64,000 nt of DNA from Kamptonema formosum PCC 6407 (lineage in GTDB: Bacteria > Cyanobacteriota > Cyanobacteriia > Cyanobacteriales > Microcoleaceae). This document shows positions 17,527 through 26,200 of the stretch, piece by piece (positions within the stretch are counted from its first letter, which is position 1; each line of letters begins with the position of its first letter). Under the pieces are notes generated by a model. The model saw only the letters and a list, made by a program, of their open reading frames with translations. It was not told the origin of the DNA and searched no databases. The translations under genes were made by a program, and so were the position numbers. Location: positions 727,399-791,398 of the forward strand of contig NZ_KB235898.1 in assembly GCF_000332155.1 (NCBI RefSeq), in the 5' to 3' direction.

Positions 17527-18904
17527 TCTCCCCCGCTCCCCCGCTCCCCCGCTCCCCTGCTCCCCCGCTCCCCCGTTCTAAATTAGGCGCTTCTTCAAGA
17601 ACTACATGAGCATTAGTTCCACCGATACCAAAAGAACTAACTCCAGCACGACGAGGTGTTTTACCTACTTTCCATTCCGAAAGTTTTGTGTTAACATAAA
17701 AAGGACTATTAGCAAAATCAATCTTAGGATTAGGCTGTTCAAAATGCAAGCTAGGTGGTATTAACTGGTGTTTAAGAGCTTGGACAGTTTTGATTAAGCC
17801 AGTCACACCAGCAGCAGCATCCAAATGTCCGATATTGGTTTTTACTGAACCGATCGCACAAAAGCCTTTTTTCTTAGTTTCGGCTGAGAAAGCTTGTGTC
17901 AACGCGGCAATTTCGATCGGATCTCCCAGGGGTGTTCCCGTTCCGTGAGCTTCTACATAACTGATAGTTTCAGGGTGAACTTCTGCTAGTGCTAGAGCAT
18001 CTGCGATCGCCTGCGCTTGGCCATCTATACTGGGAGCCGTGTAGCCAATTTTGAAAGCACCATCATTATTGAGCGCACAACCTTTAATCACCGCATGAAT
18101 ATAATCTCCATCTGCGATCGCTTCCTCTAATCTCTTCAAAAGCACAATTCCCACACCGCTACCGCTAACAGTTCCCTGTGCTTTAGCATCAAAGGCTCTA
18201 CAGTGTCCGTCTGGTGAAAGAATCATTCCCTCTTTATAAAAATATCCTGTCTTTTGGTTAACGCCTATAGAAACGCCACCAGCCAAAGCCATATCGCATT
18301 GATAATTCAGCAAGCTTTGGCAAGCCATGCTAATAGCAACCAATGAAGTAGAACAGGCAGTTTGGACAGTAACACTTGGCCCTTTCAAGTTTAATTTATA
18401 AGAAACGCGAGTTGATAAAAAATCTTTCTCATTGGCGATCATAAGTTGGAAATCTCCAACTAATTCTCTGAGCTTGTGGTTGGGATAAAGATTGTGCAAT
18501 AAATAAGTATTGTAACTTCCTGTGCCTGCGTAAACTCCAATTGAACCTTCGTAAGTTTCCGAGTTGTAGCCAGCATTTTCTAGAGCTTCCCAAGCCGACT
18601 CTAAGAAAAAGCGGTGTTGGGGATCTGTGATTTCAGCTTCTCTAGGATTAAACCCAAAGAATGAAGCATCAAACAGCTCAATATCTTCTAATACCGCTCT
18701 TGCTTTTACATAGCGAGGATCGCATATTACTGATTCATCAATGCCTGAAGATTTTAGTTCTTCTTCAGAAAAGAAAGAAATAGATTCCAAGCCATCGCGC
18801 AGGTTTTTCCAAAACTCATCAACATTTTTAGCACCGGGAAAACGACCAGCCATGCCAATGATAGCGATACCTTCTATAGAGTGGGAACTTTCAGAGTTAT
18901 CCAT
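17492..18904 (-). CDS. PKS 5' part: beta-ketoacyl synthase, truncated by frameshift
   Basis: Encodes a complete KS: active Cys in TACSTSLVAI, HGTGTPLGDP and NIGHLDAAAG. The frame then enters an octanucleotide repeat (GSGGAGER repeated in the protein) and stops soon after. The correct continuation (AT-ACP-TE) lies in the +1 frame. The ATG overlaps the last codons of the upstream NRPS gene by 8 bases, suggesting translational coupling. A read-through protein would be about 1,300 residues, a normal size for a terminal KS-AT-ACP-TE module. Either it is a phase-variable gene in the OFF state, a mutant, or an assembly error in the repeat. Confidence 0.85.
   Translation of the reverse strand: MDNSESSHSIEGIAIIGMAGRFPGAKNVDEFWKNLRDGLESISFFSEEELKSSGIDESVICDPRYVKARAVLEDIELFDASFFGFNPREAEITDPQHRFFLESAWEALENAGYNSETYEGSIGVYAGTGSYNTYLLHNLYPNHKLRELVGDFQLMIANEKDFLSTRVSYKLNLKGPSVTVQTACSTSLVAISMACQSLLNYQCDMALAGGVSIGVNQKTGYFYKEGMILSPDGHCRAFDAKAQGTVSGSGVGIVLLKRLEEAIADGDYIHAVIKGCALNNDGAFKIGYTAPSIDGQAQAIADALALAEVHPETISYVEAHGTGTPLGDPIEIAALTQAFSAETKKKGFCAIGSVKTNIGHLDAAAGVTGLIKTVQALKHQLIPPSLHFEQPNPKIDFANSPFYVNTKLSEWKVGKTPRRAGVSSFGIGGTNAHVVLEEAPNLERGSGGAGERGSGGAGERISTVSYICKN
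17527..17574. repeat. Octanucleotide tandem repeat (GCTCCCCC) within a PKS gene
   Basis: Five GCTCCCCC units (one reading GCTCCCCT) plus an imperfect sixth, in perfect 8-base register. The unit length is not a multiple of three, so each copy gained or lost shifts the frame of the PKS. Frame arithmetic from both flanks shows that one extra unit, or two fewer, would join the KS and AT-ACP-TE frames. The same unit, with the same variant copy, occurs at 63917-63996. Confidence 0.95.
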
Positions 18905-21698
18905 TTTTATTCTTTCCTTGCAAGCGCTGTTTTTGCTTTTGGCGATTGATTGCGTCTTTTTGGTTTTTGATGCGATCTTGACTTTGCCGAAAAGAGGGTT
19001 TTTCCTCTGGCTCCTGACTTAAATACTTAGCCAAAGAGCTGATGGTTGGATATTTAAACATTTCCATGATTGAAACCTCTCTGTCCACCACTTCGCGCAG
19101 TTGGCTATGAACCTGAGCCATAAGTAATGAATGACCACCTAAATCGAAGAAACTATCATCTACACCTACTTTTTTTAAGTGTAATACTTCTTGCCAAACT
19201 ATAGCAATAGATTGTTCTATCTCAGTCTGGGGTGCGACATAAGTTGTTTCTAACTGTAGGTTAATAGCATCGGCATCGGGAGCTGGCAGTGCCTTACGGT
19301 CTACTTTGCCGTTTGGTGTCAGCGGCAAATGATTCAAAAACACAAAACTGGAGGGCATCATATAGTCTGGTAGTTTCTGCTTCAGAAAGTCGCGTAAGCT
19401 CCCGACTGCTGTGCGTTTAGGTCTGAGGTTGGAAACAATATAAGCGACTAAGCGCTGGTTGCCGGAAGCATCCTCGCGGTTGATAACTAGAGACTCCTGT
19501 ACATCTGGGTGTTGGCTCAATACGGCCTCAATTTCCCCTAATTCGATGCGGAAGCCCCGAATTTTCACTTGGTGGTCGATGCGACCTAAAAATTCGATAT
19601 TGCCATTTGGTAGATAGCGGGCTAAATCGCCAGTTTTATAAAGGCGAGAACCCGATTCGTGGCTAAAGGGGTTGGGAATAAAGCGATCGCTTGTTAGTTC
19701 CGGTCGGTTGAGGTAGCCCCGTGCTAAACCAGCGCCACCAATGTATAGCTCTCCTGGGACACCGATGGGGACAAGCTGTTTTTGGGCATCTAGTAGAAAA
19801 CAGTGTGTATTGGAGATAGGGCAACCGATAGGAATGGTTGTAGCCTTTTCTGGAACATCCTGCACTAAGTAGCAGGTGGTAAATGTTGTATTTTCAGTAG
19901 GCCCATAACCGTTAAGCAGTCGCTGAGGTGAACCCTTCTTGAGTACCTCTTTGACCAATTTAGGCTCCATAGCTTCTCCTCCAACTATAAGGTGTTGCAC
20001 CACATGAAAAGCCGATGGTATTTCTCTAGCCATGAAATTGAACAACGCAGTGGTCAAGAACAATATAGTGACTCTTTCACCCTGGATTTGACTTGCAAAG
20101 TCAAGAGGAGAAAGTGCTACATCTTTTGTTATGACAATTAACTTTGCGCCATTAATTAACGGTCCCCAAATCTCAAATGTAGCTGCATCGAATGAAAAAT
20201 TTGAGACGAAAGCAACTATATCTTTTGGTTGTAAACTAATGTAGTTCGTATTAATTACCAAACGGTTTACTGCTCGGTGCTCCACCAATACGCCTTTGGG
20301 CTTTCCTGTAGACCCCGAAGTGTAAATTACATAAGCCAGCTTCTCAGAGGTTACGCTACATCCAGGGTTTTCCTTGCTCTGTCCCTCAATGATTTCCCAG
20401 TCAGTGTCCAGACAAACGGTACGCCCTTGATGTTTGGGAAGAGATTTTATCAACCGCGCCTGAGTCAACAGAATTGGTACAGAGGCATCTTCTAGCATGA
20501 AAGCCAAACGCTCTGGGGGATAAGCTGGGTCTAACGGTACATAAGCCCCGCCAGCTTTGAGAATGCCCAGCAGTCCCACTATCATTTCCAGGGAACGCTC
20601 TACACAGATACCTACCAATACCTCTGGCCCCACACCCAAATTCCGCAAGTGGTGTGCTAGCTGATTCGCTCGTTGATTCAGTTCTTTATAGGTTAGTTGC
20701 TGCTCTTCAAAGACTAATGCGATCGCATCAGGAGATTTCTCTACCTGCTCTTCAAACAACTGATGTATACAAGCATCTTTAGGGTAATCAGTTTCCGTAT
20801 GGTTCCACGCTGCTAACTGCTGTCGTTCCCACTCAGTTAACAGAGGCAATTGTGCAATTTTCTGCTCTGGGTTAGTAACGATACCTTCGAGTAAAGTCTG
20901 AAAATGACCTACCATCCGCTCGATGGTCTCAGCATTAAACAAATCTGTGCTGTACTCAAAACGACCGACTATGCCCTCCGATGTCTCCTGTAATTCCAGG
21001 GTCAAATCAAACTTTGCCGTTTCGGTATCAATGTCCAACTGATTCCAATTCAGCATCGTATCAAAGCCTGACATCGGCGGTTGCAGAACAAAAGCAACCT
21101 GGAAGAGTTGGTTTTGACCTAAATTCCGCTCTGGTTGCAGTGCTTCTACCAACTTCTCAAAAGGCAAATCTTGGTAAGCAAATGCTCCCAAAGCCACTTC
21201 CCGCACTCTTTCAAGCAACTGCCGGAAACTAGGGTTGTCCTTGAGATTGGTACGCAGCACCAATGTGTTAACGAAGCGCTCAATTAGATCCTGAATCTCT
21301 GGCTGTTTCCTTCTTGGGGTGATAGTGCCTACTACAATATCTGTCTGCCCCGTGTAGCGATAGAGTAAGGTTTTGAACGCTGCCAGCAGTGTCATGTAGA
21401 GGGTAACGCCTTCTTTGTGACTCAATGAGGCGATCGCCTCGCTCAGAGTTTGAGGTAGCGCGACGCATTGCCTTGCACTCCCAAAACTTTGCATTGGCGA
21501 GCGCGAGCGGTCAGTCGGGAGTTGTAGTGTTGGCAGATTAGCTAGTTGCTGTTTCCAGTATCTCAGTTGGTTGGTTTCTTCAGTTAGTAGTTCTTCAATC
21601 GGAGCTGTAATTGACACTTGCTTGCACCCTGTTTGATTGATTGCCTGTTTTACAAAAACTATCTTCTGTGATGTGATGCTGGCTCGTTCCTTGATCAC
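18897..21698 (-). CDS. NRPS module: truncated condensation domain - adenylation - thiolation
   Basis: 933 residues. The first ~290 are only the C-terminal half of a condensation domain (from RYWKQQLANLP to the FQTLLEGI end); the half bearing HHxxxDG is missing and an in-frame stop lies directly upstream of the GTG start. The adenylation domain has YVIYTSGSTGKPKG, FSFDAATFEIWG, NGYGPTENTTF and NGKVDRKAL. Pocket residues read by eye begin D-A-F and include G-G-T-F, suggesting an aliphatic amino acid such as Val/Ile/Leu. The carrier Ser is in LGGHSLLMAQ near residue 854. The Lys/Gln-rich C-terminus is nearly identical to that of the NRPS at 23250-30638. It overlaps the PKS start by 8 bases. Confidence 0.88.
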   Translation of the reverse strand: MIKERASITSQKIVFVKQAINQTGCKQVSITAPIEELLTEETNQLRYWKQQLANLPTLQLPTDRSRSPMQSFGSARQCVALPQTLSEAIASLSHKEGVTLYMTLLAAFKTLLYRYTGQTDIVVGTITPRRKQPEIQDLIERFVNTLVLRTNLKDNPSFRQLLERVREVALGAFAYQDLPFEKLVEALQPERNLGQNQLFQVAFVLQPPMSGFDTMLNWNQLDIDTETAKFDLTLELQETSEGIVGRFEYSTDLFNAETIERMVGHFQTLLEGIVTNPEQKIAQLPLLTEWERQQLAAWNHTETDYPKDACIHQLFEEQVEKSPDAIALVFEEQQLTYKELNQRANQLAHHLRNLGVGPEVLVGICVERSLEMIVGLLGILKAGGAYVPLDPAYPPERLAFMLEDASVPILLTQARLIKSLPKHQGRTVCLDTDWEIIEGQSKENPGCSVTSEKLAYVIYTSGSTGKPKGVLVEHRAVNRLVINTNYISLQPKDIVAFVSNFSFDAATFEIWGPLINGAKLIVITKDVALSPLDFASQIQGERVTILFLTTALFNFMAREIPSAFHVVQHLIVGGEAMEPKLVKEVLKKGSPQRLLNGYGPTENTTFTTCYLVQDVPEKATTIPIGCPISNTHCFLLDAQKQLVPIGVPGELYIGGAGLARGYLNRPELTSDRFIPNPFSHESGSRLYKTGDLARYLPNGNIEFLGRIDHQVKIRGFRIELGEIEAVLSQHPDVQESLVINREDASGNQRLVAYIVSNLRPKRTAVGSLRDFLKQKLPDYMMPSSFVFLNHLPLTPNGKVDRKALPAPDADAINLQLETTYVAPQTEIEQSIAIVWQEVLHLKKVGVDDSFFDLGGHSLLMAQVHSQLREVVDREVSIMEMFKYPTISSLAKYLSQEPEEKPSFRQSQDRIKNQKDAINRQKQKQRLQGKNKNG

Positions 21699-21733
21699 AA
21701 TTCACTCCCAGGACTTTGCCTTGTGACCATTTT

Positions 21734-22765
21734 TTAAGCACGTTTCGCTTCGATACCACTTATTGGTCCTTTGGTTTCTATTTTATTCATCACTTTGAAT
21801 CCCGATGATGAAAGTAAATTATAAAATTCATCTTCTGTACGCATAATAGTACCGCACATAGCGAGCAAATTTAGGCTGTTCACACCGATAAGTGGGGATA
21901 TTTCACCCGGAGGGAACATAAAATCAACAACCATCAACCTGTCTTTAGCTGTCATGGCTTGGTAACAGTTATTCAGAATTTTAATGGCATCATCATCCTC
22001 CCAATTAAGGAGAACGCGAGAGATTAAGTAAAGATCGCCACCACCGGGAACTGACTCAAAAAAGTTTCCTCCCACGATTTGACACCTATCTTTAACTCCC
22101 GCCACTTCTAAAAACTGATTGGCACCGACAACAACATCTTCGCGATCGAACAAAATCGCTTCCATCTTGGGATTTTTATTCAGAATAAAAGCTGTTAATG
22201 TTCCAATGTTACCTCCCACATCCACAATTGTCTTAACGTCTGAAAAATCGTAAGCTTCAAAAAGTGGAAGAATCCACTCCCTGGTTGTCTCCTTCATCCA
22301 CTCATTGAAATTTATGGCTGCCTCAGAATTCTGCTTAAGATAGCTATATACACTCATCTTGAAAGTCTTGTCAAATGAGCATTTTCCTGTTTTTACACCG
22401 TAAAGTAAATTCCCCCATGCCTGATACCCTTCATTACCATTACCCAGAATCGTACCTCGTAAAGAATCAGAAGTACCACTTAGCAGGTATTTTCCCATAG
22501 GATTTAACTTAAACTTGTCATTTTCCACAGAAAAGATACCCATGCTTACCAGCAGGCGCATCAGATGATAAATACTAATAGAATTTGCACTGGTAGCTTT
22601 GGCAAGTTCATCGGCAGTTTGAGAACCGTTACTCAGAATATCTGCAATTCCCAGTTTAGCTGCCACAAAAAGAGCTTGGGTTCTTTTATACCCATAGATT
22701 ATTTCTAGTAGCGCTGACGATGAACTTTTACCTTCAGCTTGGGCATTCTCTGTATATAAAGCCAT
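21734..22765 (-). CDS. O-methyltransferase, family 2 (acetylserotonin-MT-like)
   Basis: About 343 residues from ATG 22765 (MALYTENAQ); an upstream TTG start is less likely. An N-terminal winged-helix dimerisation region (ALLEIIYGYKRTQALFVAAKLGIADIL) precedes a Rossmann SAM domain with TIVDVGGNIGTL as motif I and the YLISRVLLNWEDDDAI and MVVDFMFPPGE segments. Proteins of this family methylate hydroxyl groups of small aromatic or polyketide substrates. It lies between two NRPS genes on the same strand and probably tailors their product, for example a Tyr/homotyrosine phenol or an enol. The substrate is inferred only from context. Confidence 0.85.
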   Translation of the reverse strand: MALYTENAQAEGKSSSSALLEIIYGYKRTQALFVAAKLGIADILSNGSQTADELAKATSANSISIYHLMRLLVSMGIFSVENDKFKLNPMGKYLLSGTSDSLRGTILGNGNEGYQAWGNLLYGVKTGKCSFDKTFKMSVYSYLKQNSEAAINFNEWMKETTREWILPLFEAYDFSDVKTIVDVGGNIGTLTAFILNKNPKMEAILFDREDVVVGANQFLEVAGVKDRCQIVGGNFFESVPGGGDLYLISRVLLNWEDDDAIKILNNCYQAMTAKDRLMVVDFMFPPGEISPLIGVNSLNLLAMCGTIMRTEDEFYNLLSSSGFKVMNKIETKGPISGIEAKRA

Positions 22766-22819
22766 GTGTTTTTCTTGTGAAGTTATCTGTAAAGATTTAG
22801 AGGAAGCGTGCGATCGCAA

Positions 22820-23257
22820 TGAAATGGTAAATTAACCCGTAAAAGTGTTTTTTAGAGTATCTACGTAGTAGACGGCCAGCTTTTAGCAGTTACACATTGA
22901 CAATGAAGGCAATGTGTCAAATTTTTAGACTAGACATAAAACTTTGTTGCTTTGATGTATTTAAGCTAACTTACAGATTTTTATTTTTGACAGTCTCACC
23001 TTTCAAGAGAATGCGATTCTCAGAATCATTACACGATACTCAGAGAGTTGTCAAGAGTTAGTACAAACTTTTTTACAATCAAAAATTTGTAGCGTAATAT
23101 ACATGAGTACAGTTTCTACGAATGAACTAAAATACTTAGTTCCGGTGGTTTTAAGAGCAGTTGGGTGTTCAAAAGCATGAGTTCTGAAAGAGCAAGGGTC
23201 AGCGCTCCGGATGAAGACGCGATCGCCTGCGCCCACTTGAAAGCGAGAGTTATCCAT
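22820..23257 (-). pseudogene. NRPS remnant and spacer after the first NRPS gene
   Basis: The first NRPS gene ends with the same KNKNG stop and overlapping ATGGATAAC start seen at the NRPS-PKS junction near 18900. Here the following frame (from 23257) keeps only MDNS. It then switches to RFQVGAGDRVF, a fragment of an adenylation domain like that at about 30055-30085, before running into unrelated sequence. This looks like a recombination scar where a downstream module was lost. The remaining 400 bases up to the O-methyltransferase hold a short CACATTG/CAATGTG hairpin and no gene. Confidence 0.55.
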
Positions 23258-26200
23258 TTTTATTCTTTCCTTGCGAGCGTTGTTTTTGCTTTTGGCGATT
23301 GATAGCTTGTTTTTGTTTTTTGATGTGGTCTCGATTTTCTGAAACTGAGGATTCTTCGCTTTCTTCCTGACTTAAATATTTAGCCAAAGAGCTGATGGTT
23401 GGATATTTAAACATCTGAATCATTGAAACATCTCTGTCCACCACTTCGCACAGTTTGCTATGAGCCTGAGCCATCAATAATGAATGACCGCCTAGATCGA
23501 AGAAATTATCATCGACACCTACTTTTTCTAAGTTTAATACCTGTTGCCAAACCGTAGCGATAGCTTGTTCGAGTTCAGTTTGGGGTGCAATATAAGTTGT
23601 TTCCAACTGTGAGTTAATAGCATCTGGAACTGGTAGCGCCAGAGAGTCTCTTTTACCATTGGAGATCAGCGGTAAGGCATTCAAAAACACAAAGCTGGAG
23701 GGGATCATATAGTTGGGCAGTTTCTGCTTGAGAAAATTGCGTAAACTTCTTACTCCTGTGCGTTGCAAAACTTTCCAGAAACCCTGAGTTTCCAGAAGAT
23801 ACGCTATGCTGTGTTGAAAAATATTTTGTTCGATCTCACTCAAAGCTAACTCAATCCCTGCTTGGTTTCCGCGACACCAAGCCACAGTGCCCTCCAACCC
23901 TAGCTCCTCATCAGAACCAGGCAGATGTAGCCGCAGGCGGACAGTTTGACCGGGCTGACAACTATCTGGTACGCCCACTAAGCCGACACCACCGATAGAG
24001 ATGTCTTCGGTGCGAAGTTCCAATGCTGAGTGACCGTCAAATTCTGCCAGACATTCGCTCTTGAAGGGAGTACGTTCTGGTGTGAGGTTAGAAACAATAT
24101 AAGCTACTAAGCGCTGGTTGCCGATCGCATCCTCTCGCTTCATAACTACGGACTCCCGCACATCCGGGTGTTGGCTCAATATCGCTTCGATCTCGCCCAG
24201 TTCGATTTCTAATAAACGATCGTCTGCACCTACTTTCTCCGGGTGTAAAACTTGTTGCCAAACAGTAGTAATAATTTGCTCTAGATCGGTTTGGGGTGCA
24301 ACATAAGTTGTTTCCAACTGTGGGTTAAAAGTATCTGGCTCTGGCAGCGCCTTGCGGTCTATTTTGCCATTGGGTGTCAGCGGCAAGGCATTCAAAAACA
24401 CAAAGCTGGAGGGGATCATATAGTTGGGCAACTTCTGCTTGACAAGATTCCGTAAACTCCCGACCGCTGTGCGTTGCAAAACTTTCCAGAAACCCTGAGT
24501 TTCCAGAAGATACTCTATACTGTGTTGAAAAATATTTTGTTCGATCGCGCTCAGAGCCAACTCAATCCCAGCTTGATTTCTCCGACACCAAGCGACAGTT
24601 CCCTCCAACCATAGCTCCTCATCGAAACCAGGCAGATGCAGGCGCAGGCGGACGGTTTGACCGACCTGACAACTATCTGGTACGCCCACTAAGCCGACAC
24701 CACCTAATGAGATGTCTTCTGTACCAAGTTTTACTGCCGGGTTCCCGTCAAATTCTGCCAGACACTCACTCTTGAAGGGAGTACGTTCAGGTCTGAGGTT
24801 GGAAACAACATAAGCTACTAGGCGCTGATTGCCGGATGTATCCTCCCGCTTGATAACGACAGACTCCCGTACCTCCGGGTGTTGGCTCAATACCGCTTCA
24901 ATCTCTCCCAGTTCGATGCGGAAGCCGCGAATTTTCACTTGCTGGTCGATGCGACCCAGGAATTCGATATTGCCGTCGGGTAGGTAGCGGGCTAAGTCCC
25001 CAGTTTTGTAGAGGCGATCGCTCGGCTTATCGCTGAAGGGATTGAGAATAAAGCGCTCGGCAGTTAGTTCGGGTCGGTTGAGGTAGCCCCGTGCCAGACC
25101 ATCACCGCCAATATAAAGCTCTCCTGGGACACCGATAGGAACAAGCTGTAAATGGGTATCGAGCAGATACACCTGCGTGTTGGAGATCGATCGTCCAATA
25201 GGAATAGAATTCTCTATCAGATTTACCTCTGTTATTCGGTAGCAGCAGGTAAAGGTGGTGTTCTCTGTCGGGCCATAACCATTAATCAACTGGCATCCTT
25301 TTAGTTCTTGTATCACCTTTTGTACGTGAGGTACAGATAATATATCGCCCCCCGCTAGTAGTTGACGCACCTGTTTTAAGTCTTCTAAATGTTCGTCCAC
25401 CATGATGTGAAATAATCCAGCGGTGAGCCACAGCGTCGTGATCTGGTATCCCCAAATAGCCTCTCCTAACTCCTGCAAAGATGGTGTATGAGGGGGCATG
25501 ATTACCAAACGTCCCCCATTGAGCAGGCTGCCCCAAATCTCCAAAGTCGAAGCATCAAACGAGATGGGAGCCAATTGTAGAAATACTTCTTCTGCACTCA
25601 GGTTGACATAGTTGGTGTCTTTAACTAACCGTACTACCCCCTGATGGATGACGCTAACCCCTTTGGGTATCCCGGTAGAGCCTGATGTATACATTACATA
25701 GGCTAAATTATCATGTATTACTTGAGGTGAAGGGTTTTCCTCGCTCTGTCGCTCAATGACTTCCCAGTCTGCATCCAGGCAAACGACACGCGCTTGGTGC
25801 GGAAGAGATTCGACCAACCGCGTCTGAGTCAGCAGCACAGGCACAGAGGCATCTTCTAGCATGAAGGCCAAGCGCTCTTTAGGATATGTCGGGTCTAGCG
25901 GTACATAAGCTCCACCAGCTTTGAGAATACCCAAAATTCCCACGATCATTTCTAGTGAGCGCTCTACACAAATGCCTACCAGTACCTCTGGCCCTACACC
26001 CAAATTGCGGAGATGATGTGCTAACTGATTTGCTCGTTGATTCAGCTTTTGATAGGTAAGTTGCTGATCTTCAAAGACTAGCGCGATCGCATCAGGCGCG
26101 AGCTCCACCTGCTCTTCAAATAACTGGTGTATGCACGCATCTTTGGGATAATTGGTCTGAGTATGATTCCACGCCACCAACTGCTGCCGCTCAAATTCAG

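Noticed and set aside
17527..17574. CRISPR-like array
   Set aside because: Units are 8 bases with no spacers; it is a simple tandem repeat.
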